This document shows, piece by piece, positions 1 through 6,402 of a stretch of 8,169 nt of DNA; position 1 is the first letter of the stretch; each line of letters starts with the position of its first letter. The notes under the pieces were generated by a model. That model was not told where the DNA came from, searched no databases, and was given only the letters and a program-made list of their open reading frames with translations. Both the position numbers and the translations under genes were made by a program. The DNA is taken from assembly GCF_005518285.1 (NCBI RefSeq), contig NZ_SJDU01000071.1, positions 1-8,169 of the forward strand, written 5' to 3'. The DNA is from Brachyspira catarrhinii (GTDB taxonomy: Bacteria; Spirochaetota; Brachyspiria; Brachyspirales; Brachyspiraceae).

Positions 1-33
1 GAAGCCGTTGGACAAATTAGAAATAATATCCAT
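1..33 (-). CDS. 5' end of a leftward gene cut by the window edge (product unknown)
   Basis: An ATG at 33-31 (minus strand) opens a frame without stops to the window edge, giving the peptide MDIISNLSNGF. A strong Shine-Dalgarno AAAGGAG (positions 46-40) sits 6 nt upstream, and a good sigma70-type promoter lies at 98-70, so the start is well supported although only 11 codons are visible. The product cannot be identified from so short a piece. The opening vaguely resembles the N-termini of TctA-type transporter subunits (MD-x-x-x-x-L-x-x-GF), but this is only a guess. Confidence 0.75.
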   Translation of the reverse strand, partial: MDIISNLSNGF

Positions 34-69
34 TTGTTACTCCTTTGTAATAGTTTATTTATAACAATA

Positions 70-98
70 AGTATAATACATTTTTTATATTTTGTCAA
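70..98 (-). promoter_or_regulatory. sigma70-type promoter for the truncated leftward gene
   Basis: On the minus strand a perfect -35 TTGACA (98-93) is followed by a 17-bp spacer and the -10 TATACT (75-70). The predicted start is near position 63, giving a leader of about 30 nt that contains the AAAGGAG ribosome binding site of the gene starting at 33. Confidence 0.7.
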
Positions 99-101
99 TA
101 G

Positions 102-113
102 TTCTATATAGAA
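102..113. repeat. 12-bp perfect palindrome between divergent promoters
   Basis: TTCTATATAGAA reads the same on both strands and lies just upstream of the -35 box of the leftward promoter (98-93). The position would suit a dimeric regulator. The sequence is AT-rich, so a chance palindrome is possible and an operator role is only inference. Confidence 0.3.
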
Positions 114-174
114 AAAATATAAAAATAAATTCTATTCTAAAACAAGTTAACATAATCTTTTTAACGAAATTCCT

Positions 175-202
175 TTGACAAAACCGATTTTTATAGTAAA
201 AT
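175..202 (+). promoter_or_regulatory. sigma70-type promoter of the HAD-TPR-GGDEF operon
   Basis: A perfect -35 TTGACA (175-180), a 16-bp spacer and the -10 TAAAAT (197-202, five of six consensus bases) form one of the best promoters in the window. Transcription would start about 6-8 nt after the -10, at 208-210, while the HAD gene's ATG is at 211. The message would therefore have almost no leader. This agrees with the absence of any Shine-Dalgarno before that ATG. Confidence 0.72.
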
Positions 203-210
203 ATATCGTT

Positions 211-867
211 ATGAAGATTGCATTTTTCGATTTGGACAAAACTATTATAAAAAAAGATTCTATAGTTCCGTTTATGATTTTCTACTTAAAAAAAAATCCA
301 AAAAGTATAATTTATTATATCAAACTTATTCCATATTTAATTTTATTTTTTTTGAAAATCATAGACAATAATAAAATAAAATATAAAATAGCTTCGATTT
401 TCAAAAATATTACCGTGGAATTTGGAGAAAAAATAGGAAAAGAGTTCGCCGATTCTATAATTCCAAATTTATATTTCAAAGACGCGTTGGACGAAATTAA
501 AAAATTAAAAAGTCAAAAATATACTCTAATTATGATAACGGCAAGTTTTGAATTGTATGCGAAATTTATAGCGAAAAATTTAGGATTCGATAAATGTATG
601 GGAACGGAACTTTGGACTTTCAGAGACAAATTCACGGGCTATATGTATGGAAAAAACTGCTATGGAGCGGCAAAAAGATATAGATTATTTACCGAGCATA
701 TTTTTCCAAATCATAAACATAAAAATATTGCATATAGCGATTCGATAAGCGATTTACCAATGCTTAATTTTGCCGAAACTAAAATATGCGTAAATCCTAA
801 TAATAAATTTAAAAAATATATTTTGAAAAACAATAACGAAGGATTTTTAACAGTAAAATGGAGATAA
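211..867 (+). CDS. HAD superfamily subfamily IB phosphatase
   Basis: A cytoplasmic HAD-type phosphohydrolase of 218 aa, first gene of a three-gene operon. All four HAD motifs are visible: FDLDKT (nucleophile Asp7, acid/base Asp9), MITAS (Thr110), Lys155 after the G-x-x-C-x-G segment, and YSDSISDLPML (Asp177, Asp181). The YSDSxSDLPLL-type motif IV is typical of subfamily IB (SerB-like and phospholipid-associated hydrolases). Residues 32-51 are very hydrophobic and lie in the cap region, so they are more likely a buried or membrane-facing cap helix than a true anchor. The frame stays open back to a TTG at 175, but that TTG is the -35 box, and family alignment favours MKIAFFDLDKT as the N-terminus. 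No Shine-Dalgarno is present. The stop is 3 nt before the TPR gene. The substrate cannot be deduced; phosphoserine and lysophosphatidic or glycerol phosphates are known for relatives. Confidence 0.88.
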   Translation: MKIAFFDLDKTIIKKDSIVPFMIFYLKKNPKSIIYYIKLIPYLILFFLKIIDNNKIKYKIASIFKNITVEFGEKIGKEFADSIIPNLYFKDALDEIKKLKSQKYTLIMITASFELYAKFIAKNLGFDKCMGTELWTFRDKFTGYMYGKNCYGAAKRYRLFTEHIFPNHKHKNIAYSDSISDLPMLNFAETKICVNPNNKFKKYILKNNNEGFLTVKWR

Positions 868-870
868 TCA

Positions 871-1950
871 ATGAGTAATAATATTTTAGAAAACGAAATA
901 AATATAACGGAAATTATAAAAGAAGTGGAGATTCAAAAAAAAGAAATTATTATTGATAAGATTAATAATTTTTTGGATATAAATAATTTCGAATACGCGA
1001 AAAAATTGGCGGAAGAATTGATAAAAAAAGAACCGCAATATAAAGAAGCTTATTTGGTTTTGTCGGATATTTATTACGAGGAAGAAAATTATAAAGCCGT
1101 AATCGATATTTTGAATAAAGGATTAAATTATATAAATAACGATAAAGATTTGCTTGAAAATAAAATAGAAGCGCTTACGAGTCTTTATAAATACGATGAG
1201 GCAAAAGCGACTATAAACGGTTTAATAAATTTAGGAAACGCTGATTCTTCGATTTACGGACAGTTTGGCGTTATTTTGTCTATGGAAGGAAAATATAAAG
1301 AAGCTTTGGAACAGTATAAAAAAGCGATTTCTTTGAATTATGGCGATATAGCTTCCATGATTAATATGTCGATAACTTATAAGGCTATGTATTTGTATGA
1401 CGATGCGATAAATATTTTGGAGAGAGCTTTAACGGTTAAAAAAGACAATAATATTTTAAACAGAATAAACGATTTGAAATCTATAAAAGAAAAAACGAAT
1501 TTCTATGCTGGAAGATTGATTCCGATTCGAGCTAATCCCGATAGATTCAATTTGCTCGTTCCAGAAAATTTCAACGCTAAAATTGAAAACGGAATTTTGA
1601 AAATAGAAAATGAAAATAATTCAATATCGATTATGATTAGTTATGAGAGCTTAAAAGAAAATTTGAAAAACGAAGAAATAAATAATATATTTAACGATTT
1701 TAAGATAAAATGCGGAGAATTATATTCTATTGTGTCGCCTCTGTCGATAGAAAATAGAAAAGAATATAACGATACTTTTGCCTCGACAATTTTTACTTCA
1801 AAAATCAAAGATAATTATACTTTCAACGCGATGGCTATGGCTATTAAAAATAAAGAATCGATTATTTTAACTTTATCTTCGAGCGTTTATATAAGTAATT
1901 ATTTAATAGCTTTTGCGAAAAATATTATTAACAGTCTTTATTTTAAATAA
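871..1950 (+). CDS. TPR-repeat protein with an unrecognised C-terminal domain
   Basis: A 359-aa protein without signal peptide or membrane segment, so probably cytoplasmic. After an acidic, helical N-terminus, residues about 31-194 form roughly five tetratricopeptide repeats. The clearest is at 127-160, containing GKYKEALEQYKKAISLN, with others near 59-90, 93-125 and 161-194. TPRs are protein-binding scaffolds. Residues about 210-359 form a separate alpha/beta-looking domain (starting near YAGRLIPIRANPDRFNLLVPENF). Its pattern vaguely recalls PsbP/Mog1/DcrB-like folds, but no family can be assigned. The ATG has a GGAG ribosome binding site (860-863, 7-nt spacing) overlapping the end of the HAD gene, so the two are probably translationally coupled. 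The GGDEF gene follows after 19 nt. The position suggests a scaffold for its operon partners, which is inference. Confidence 0.85.
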   Translation: MSNNILENEINITEIIKEVEIQKKEIIIDKINNFLDINNFEYAKKLAEELIKKEPQYKEAYLVLSDIYYEEENYKAVIDILNKGLNYINNDKDLLENKIEALTSLYKYDEAKATINGLINLGNADSSIYGQFGVILSMEGKYKEALEQYKKAISLNYGDIASMINMSITYKAMYLYDDAINILERALTVKKDNNILNRINDLKSIKEKTNFYAGRLIPIRANPDRFNLLVPENFNAKIENGILKIENENNSISIMISYESLKENLKNEEINNIFNDFKIKCGELYSIVSPLSIENRKEYNDTFASTIFTSKIKDNYTFNAMAMAIKNKESIILTLSSSVYISNYLIAFAKNIINSLYFK

Positions 1951-1969
1951 AGTCTAAATAAAAAATAAA

Positions 1970-2791
1970 ATGAACGAAATAAAAGAAATAAATAAAATCA
2001 TTAAAAGTTTGAACGAAATTCCCGAGCCTTTTTCGGTTGACGGAATAATCAAAATCTTTGAAAATAATTCAAAAAAAATAATAAAAAATTTTGCCATTTA
2101 TTTTTATAAAGAAAACGGCGAAACTATTTTATGGAATATTTCAAATAATAAATTCGATTTAAAAAACGGTTTTAAATTTCAATTAATCGCAAGAAATTAT
2201 AACTTCGGTTTTATCGTAATAGAAAGCGAAGCCCAAAAAGAATATTTGTATATTTTAATCAATCATTTGTCTTTGATTCTTTACAGCGAAAAATTATCGT
2301 TTTTGGCAAACAGAGACAAACTCACGGGAATTTACAATAGAGGCTATGTTTTCAGATATTTATTAAACAAAGAAAAAACGAAAGAAATTTATTCGATTGT
2401 GATAATAGATTTGGATAAATTCAAACATTATAACGACAGCTACGGGCATAATGTCGGAGATTATATTTTGAAAACCGCGGTCAAAGTTATAAAAGATTCT
2501 TTAAAAAAAATTTCTTATAAATCGATTTTCGCAAGATACGGAGGAGAAGAATTTATTATAGTTTTCGATATAAAAAGTAAAAAAGAACTTTTTCGTTCGA
2601 TGGAATTCATAAGAAATAAAATAAGCGAAACGGATTTTTCAACGGAAGAATTTTCTCTTAAAGCCACCGCGTCTTTGGGAGGAGCGATTAAAGAAGAAAA
2701 TATTTCTTTAGACGATTTTATAGACAACGCGGATAAATCTCTTTATAAAGCGAAACAATCGGGAAGGAATAAATCTATAATATTGAATTAA
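1970..2791 (+). CDS. diguanylate cyclase, GAF-like sensor plus GGDEF domain
   Basis: A 273-aa protein predicted to make cyclic di-GMP from two GTP. Residues about 20-105 look like a small GAF-type sensory domain; there are no membrane segments, so it is probably cytoplasmic. A short linker leads to the GGDEF domain. RDKLTGIYNRGYV (115-127) and IDLDKFKHYNDSYGH (146-160) hold the metal and nucleotide-binding residues, and the active-site loop is GGEEF (191-195), a catalytically competent variant. The C-terminal ADKSLYKAKQSGRN segment is also standard. The RxxD inhibitory site that usually precedes the loop reads SYKS, so product feedback inhibition at that site should be absent. No clear Shine-Dalgarno precedes the ATG; translation may depend on ribosomes finishing the TPR gene 19 nt upstream. 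It is the last gene of the rightward operon. A decayed copy of part of this kind of domain lies at 6413-6526. Confidence 0.92.
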   Translation: MNEIKEINKIIKSLNEIPEPFSVDGIIKIFENNSKKIIKNFAIYFYKENGETILWNISNNKFDLKNGFKFQLIARNYNFGFIVIESEAQKEYLYILINHLSLILYSEKLSFLANRDKLTGIYNRGYVFRYLLNKEKTKEIYSIVIIDLDKFKHYNDSYGHNVGDYILKTAVKVIKDSLKKISYKSIFARYGGEEFIIVFDIKSKKELFRSMEFIRNKISETDFSTEEFSLKATASLGGAIKEENISLDDFIDNADKSLYKAKQSGRNKSIILN

Positions 2792-2811
2792 AAATTAATA
2801 GCAATCATTAA
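2790..2811 (-). terminator. weak candidate terminator of the leftward four-gene operon
   Basis: On the minus strand, a short stem (TTAAT/ATTAA, 2811-2807 with 2799-2795) with a 7-nt loop is followed by a run of five T. The stem is only 5 bp and all A/T, so it would be a poor intrinsic terminator. No better hairpin was found in the 74-nt gap between the convergent genes. Confidence 0.25.
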
Positions 2812-2865
2812 CTGACAGTATTTTATATATTAAACTTTCTGTAAATATTTCTACTAATTTTTGGA

Positions 2866-3690
2866 CTACTTTGTAAAATATTTATTCGCATTTTTATATG
2901 AAAATTTACAGTTCAAAATTTCTGAAACATCTCCTTTATATAAATCTTTTGCAAGATTTATTGCTCTTTCGCAGACATTTCTAATCGGTCCAGAACCAAC
3001 GCTTAATCTTTTTACACCGAGTGAATTTAATTTGCCAAAATCATTAAATATTCCGTTTAAAATGATATTTAAAGGGGCGTTTATACCATTTACAAGATTT
3101 TTAACCGTTTCTTCATCTATAGCACCAGGAACAAATATACAATCGGCGCCAGCTTGTCTAAACGCGTTACCTCTTTTGGTCGCGATTTTTAATTTGTCGC
3201 CATCAACATTCAACCAGTAAGCGCAAGTTCTTGCATTGATTACAAAATCAATATCAAGTTCCGATTTTAATTCAACAAGAGCTTTAATTTTTTCAAGCTG
3301 AAAATCAATAGAGCTTAAAGTCCCGTCAGGCAAACCGTCTTCAATATTAAAGCCTACGGCTCCTTTTAACAAAAGTTGTTTCGCGTTTTCTTTAACCTGT
3401 TTAGGGTCTTCGCTGTAACCTCTTTCAAAATCAACGGATACAGGAATATTTAATCTTGATGTCATTTTTTCAACAACATAAAGCAAATCTTCAAACGATA
3501 TGTCTTCGCCATCGGGATAGCCCAAATTATACGCAATTCCTGCGCTTGATGTCGCAACGGCTTCAAAACCCTCTTTCTCAAATATATAGGCACTGCCGAC
3601 ACTCCATGCGTTTGGAATTACAAACATATTACCTTTTTGATGTAGTGATTTAAAAAAATTTGCCTGTTGTTTTTGTTTTTCTGAAATCAT
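2866..3690 (-). CDS. isocitrate lyase/phosphoenolpyruvate mutase family protein
   Basis: A 274-aa cytoplasmic TIM-barrel enzyme, last of the leftward four-gene operon. The family signature is clear: FVIPNAWSVGSA (23-34), ATSSAGIAYNLGYPDGE (46-62), SVDFERGY (85-92, Asp87 as likely Mg2+ ligand), NIED (115-118), INART (151-155), GADCIFVPGA (181-190), and SVGSGP (230-235). The KKCGH loop with the catalytic cysteine of true isocitrate and methylisocitrate lyases is absent, so the protein belongs to the broad group whose known members act on oxaloacetate-like or phosphonate substrates. The exact reaction cannot be deduced. The start is secured by a perfect AAAGGAG 7 nt before the ATG. The decarboxylase stop codon is only 15 nt upstream, so the two are cotranscribed and perhaps coupled. 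Confidence 0.88.
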   Translation of the reverse strand: MISEKQKQQANFFKSLHQKGNMFVIPNAWSVGSAYIFEKEGFEAVATSSAGIAYNLGYPDGEDISFEDLLYVVEKMTSRLNIPVSVDFERGYSEDPKQVKENAKQLLLKGAVGFNIEDGLPDGTLSSIDFQLEKIKALVELKSELDIDFVINARTCAYWLNVDGDKLKIATKRGNAFRQAGADCIFVPGAIDEETVKNLVNGINAPLNIILNGIFNDFGKLNSLGVKRLSVGSGPIRNVCERAINLAKDLYKGDVSEILNCKFSYKNANKYFTK

Positions 3691-3705
3691 AATATCGCTC
3701 CTTTA

Positions 3706-4881
3706 TTATTTTGATATAAAAAATTCTTTCGGCTTTTCTTTTGATGAAAAATTTATCGGAGATAGAGTCAGAGCATAACTCCCAGCGTTAGTTAAAGCAA
3801 TAAAATCTCCAATGTCAAGCTTTTGCAATTTGATATCATTTGCTATAATATCCGCTTGTGAACAAATATTACCCGTAAGAGTGACACATTCAAATTCGCT
3901 ATTGTTGTTGAAAGTGAGAATTTGAAAGGAATTTTTGCATGTAAATAATGGTTCAATTGGTTTATCAATAATTTGAGTTAATACTGAACGCATAAAACTG
4001 TTTAAAGTATCTTTTAAAATTATAAAAGTTTTTCCTCTTGAAACTTTTTTATCTAAAACCTTTGTTACAAAATATCCCGCGTTTCCAATAACAAACCTGC
4101 CCGTTTCAATAATAATTTTAGTTTTTGGATATTTCATTTTAAAATTATTCAAAATAATATTTGTTTTATGCGCTAATTCTTCTACATTAAGACAAGGTTC
4201 ATCTTTTGAATATTGAATTCCTAATCCTGAACCCAGATTTAAAAAACTAAGCGCAATATTAAATTCATTTTGAAATTTTATCGCGAGTTCAAACATTTTT
4301 TGATAATAATTAAAAATACTATTATGATTTAATTCTTGACTTTTTAAATGAGTATGAATTCCTACAATCTTAATATTAGAATAGTTTTTTAATCTGCTTT
4401 TACTTTGAAATATTTGCTCTTCGTCAATTCCAAACTTTGATGGCAATCCGTTGTCATCTAAAAAAGTAAAATTAGGGTTTATCCTAATTCCTATTTCAAC
4501 ATTTATATTCATATCAAATGCAATTTTGTTAATATTTTCAATTTCAGAAAAACTATCCGCAATTATAACCGAATTATTAATTGAATTTATAATGTCATTC
4601 GGAGTTTTTCCTGGCGCGGAAAAATAAATATCTTCAGTTTTTAACCCTGACTGTTTTGCAAGCATAACCTCGCCTAAACTTGCCGCGTCAGCTCCGAAAC
4701 CGTTCAAAAACATGCATTTTAAAACATCTAAATTAGGATTTGCTTTTATTGAATATAAAAATTTTATATTATGAAAGTTTAATTTCAGTTTTTCAATCTG
4801 ACTTATAATTATTTCTTCATCATAAATATAAAAACAATCTGCACTGCAAGATAAATATTCTATAATTTCTTTTGTTATCAT
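3706..4881 (-). CDS. fold-type III PLP-dependent decarboxylase (DAP/ornithine decarboxylase family)
   Basis: A 391-aa enzyme of the alanine-racemase fold, which decarboxylates a basic or diamino acid or a carrier-bound amino acid using pyridoxal phosphate. YSIKANPN (43-50) carries the PLP lysine Lys46. GADAASLGE (63-71), SKFGI (148-152), GIHTHLKSQ (174-182), LNLGSGLGI (214-222, phosphate-binding glycines) and IIETGRF (257-263) are in the expected order. GNICSQAD (337-344) holds the catalytic Cys340 donated to the partner subunit, and NAGSYA (365-370) completes the site. Diaminopimelate decarboxylases normally have CESxD at the cysteine loop and HIGSQ at the histidine motif; here these are CSQAD and HTHLKSQ. 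It is therefore probably not a plain LysA, and the substrate is unknown. The ATG has AAGGAA 6 nt upstream, overlapping the ogt stop codon 10 nt away. Confidence 0.87.
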   Translation of the reverse strand: MITKEIIEYLSCSADCFYIYDEEIIISQIEKLKLNFHNIKFLYSIKANPNLDVLKCMFLNGFGADAASLGEVMLAKQSGLKTEDIYFSAPGKTPNDIINSINNSVIIADSFSEIENINKIAFDMNINVEIGIRINPNFTFLDDNGLPSKFGIDEEQIFQSKSRLKNYSNIKIVGIHTHLKSQELNHNSIFNYYQKMFELAIKFQNEFNIALSFLNLGSGLGIQYSKDEPCLNVEELAHKTNIILNNFKMKYPKTKIIIETGRFVIGNAGYFVTKVLDKKVSRGKTFIILKDTLNSFMRSVLTQIIDKPIEPLFTCKNSFQILTFNNNSEFECVTLTGNICSQADIIANDIKLQKLDIGDFIALTNAGSYALTLSPINFSSKEKPKEFFISK

Positions 4882-4891
4882 AAATTATTCC

Positions 4892-5455
4892 TTATGGCGC
4901 TGTAGAATATTTTGGAATAAATAAACCGTCCATATTCACGCCCTCATGTTTTAACAATTTTATTTTTGTTTCTATTCCTCCCGCATATCCCGTAAGACTT
5001 CCGTTTGAACCTACAACCCTATGACATGGAATAATAATAGAAATCGGATTATGTCCCACAGCTCCGCCAACGGCTTGCGCCGACATTTTTGCCTTGCCTT
5101 GTTCTTTAGCGATAATTTTTGCTATTTCCCCGTAAGTATAAACTTTACCGTAAGGAATTTTGCAAAGTATTCGCCAAACTCTTTGCCTAAAATCATTTCC
5201 GATTGGAGCAAGCGAAAGTTCCGAAATTTTAGGTTTTTCTCCTCTAAAATATCCATCCAACCATTTTTTAGTTTTTTTAAAAATTTCAAGGTTATTATTT
5301 TCAAACATTTCATATTCAACGGTATCTCCGAAATATTTTTGTCCCTTAAGCCAAAGTCCGACAAGATTTTGTTTATTATCGCAAGCGAGAGTGATATTTC
5401 CGATTGGCGAAGAATAATACGTTTTGAAATATGTTTTATTTTCTTTCGTTTTCAC
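4892..5455 (-). CDS. ogt: O6-alkylguanine-DNA alkyltransferase (methylated-DNA-protein-cysteine methyltransferase)
   Basis: A 187-aa suicide repair protein that moves an alkyl group from O6-alkylguanine (or O4-alkylthymine) in DNA onto its own cysteine. The active-site motif IIPCHRVVG (141-149) has acceptor Cys144. FRQRVWRIL (89-97) and IPYGKVYTYGEIA (100-112) form the helix-turn-helix DNA-binding region, and SLTGYAGG (153-160) closes the pocket. Length fits stand-alone Ogt-type proteins rather than the Ada C-terminal domain. The position usually held by the intercalating arginine finger (ARAVG) is Gln127 (AQAVG); I recall this variant in homologues from Firmicutes, so it need not mean loss of activity. 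The start codon is GTG with a strong AGGAG 7 nt upstream. The glycosylase stop is 34 nt upstream and the decarboxylase start 10 nt downstream, so it is the second gene of the operon. Confidence 0.95.
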   Translation of the reverse strand: MKTKENKTYFKTYYSSPIGNITLACDNKQNLVGLWLKGQKYFGDTVEYEMFENNNLEIFKKTKKWLDGYFRGEKPKISELSLAPIGNDFRQRVWRILCKIPYGKVYTYGEIAKIIAKEQGKAKMSAQAVGGAVGHNPISIIIPCHRVVGSNGSLTGYAGGIETKIKLLKHEGVNMDGLFIPKYSTAP

Positions 5456-5489
5456 AATTTAGCTCCTAAAAATCGTAAATTAACTTCGA

Positions 5490-6374
5490 TTATTTTCTCT
5501 TTTTATAAAATTCTTTCATACAAATTTTACAAGGACGAAAACCCGCGTTTATCGCTTCTTCAAGTGTGTCGTAGAGTTCGATATTTTTCTCTAACGGTCT
5601 TCTTGAAGAACAAGACGGATGACAAACTATTTTTGTCGTTTTAACGGCGCAATAAAATTTACCGTCATAGTTTTTATCTCTATTTTTTATCGCTTGAAGT
5701 TTTTCTTCTCTATTAATATTTTGCTTCCTTTTTTTAATTTTCTTTATTGTAGCATAATCTTTCATTCCGTCAATAGAGCCTCCAGCGATAGCCCAAAAAT
5801 AAAGGCTTGCAACGGAACAATAGGGGCTAAATCGTTTTCTATATTTTTCAAAAATAGGTTTAGTAATTTTCTTATGGCGATAAACCATTCTAATGCCTCT
5901 TTGAATGGCTAAATCGTCATAGCTAAATACATTTTTTCGTTCCATGCAAAAAAGTAAAATCATTTCGGCAGTCCAAACCCCGATACCTTTAAGGGCGGAT
6001 AATTCTTTGATTGCTTCTTCATCGGATTTTTCCCAAATTGCTTCCAAATCAAATTCGCCATTTTTAATCTTGTTTGCAAAATCCGTTATGTATTGGGCTT
6101 TTTTAAAAGTCATTCCAAAAGATTGCAGTTTTTCAATTCCCGTTTTTAATATGGTATCGGCATTTACGACTTTTAAATCGTTTTCAATTCTTTGCCATAT
6201 TGTCGCCTGCGCCTTTGTTGAGATTTGCTGCCCTACGATATGATGAACAACGGCGGAAAATAAATCTTTATCAACCGTTCTTTTGATATGTCCAATTTTG
6301 TCGATTACGGAAGCAAGTTTTTTACATTTGCTTTTTAAATATTCGGTTTCTATTTTGTTATATCTAAAATACAT
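5490..6374 (-). CDS. AlkA-type 3-methyladenine DNA glycosylase fused to a C-terminal Ada zinc/methyl-acceptor domain
   Basis: A 294-aa two-domain alkylation repair protein, first gene of the operon. Residues about 1-215 are an HhH-GPD glycosylase that removes alkylated bases: VGQQISTKAQATIW (47-60), helix-hairpin-helix LKGIGVWTAEMILL (128-141), then YDDLAIQRG (152-160) with likely catalytic Asp154. After a lysine-rich linker, residues about 227-294 match the N-terminal domain of E. coli Ada, which repairs methylphosphotriesters: RDKNYDGKFYCAVKTTKIVC, with zinc-type cysteines Cys251, Cys255 (C-HPS-C), Cys282 and Cys285 (C-KI-C), and AGFRPCKIC. Cys251 corresponds to the Ada methyl-acceptor Cys38. 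No AraC helix-turn-helix is present. The frame extends to a TTG at 6431 and an ATG at 6413, but both lie upstream of the predicted transcript start. The ATG at 6374 has AAAGG upstream and gives the usual MYFxY opening of this glycosylase group. Confidence 0.92.
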   Translation of the reverse strand: MYFRYNKIETEYLKSKCKKLASVIDKIGHIKRTVDKDLFSAVVHHIVGQQISTKAQATIWQRIENDLKVVNADTILKTGIEKLQSFGMTFKKAQYITDFANKIKNGEFDLEAIWEKSDEEAIKELSALKGIGVWTAEMILLFCMERKNVFSYDDLAIQRGIRMVYRHKKITKPIFEKYRKRFSPYCSVASLYFWAIAGGSIDGMKDYATIKKIKKRKQNINREEKLQAIKNRDKNYDGKFYCAVKTTKIVCHPSCSSRRPLEKNIELYDTLEEAINAGFRPCKICMKEFYKKRK

Positions 6375-6402
6375 TTTTACGGCTACCTTTTGTTCGTTTA
6401 TA

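Noticed and set aside
48..59. The 12-mer TAATAGTTTATT occurs here and at 6443-6454
   Set aside because: Flanking bases do not match, the second copy is explained by the GGDEF relic, and the 12-mer is mostly A/T, so chance is likely.
175..210. TTG at 175 as an upstream start of the HAD gene
   Set aside because: It coincides with the TTGACA -35 box, has no ribosome binding site, and the family N-terminus fits the ATG at 211.
2842..2884. 9-bp inverted repeat TAAATATTT/AAATATTTA near the end of the PEP mutase family gene
   Set aside because: It consists only of A/T, has a 25-nt loop and overlaps coding sequence; it is unlikely to be a terminator.
2861..3220. Long rightward open frame opposite the PEP mutase family gene
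   Set aside because: It is the complement of a well-supported coding frame and lacks a ribosome binding site and recognisable domains.
5021..5644. 207-codon rightward open frame opposite ogt and the glycosylase end
   Set aside because: It spans two confirmed genes on the other strand, is rich in Phe/Ser/Arg as expected of an antisense artefact, and has no motif.
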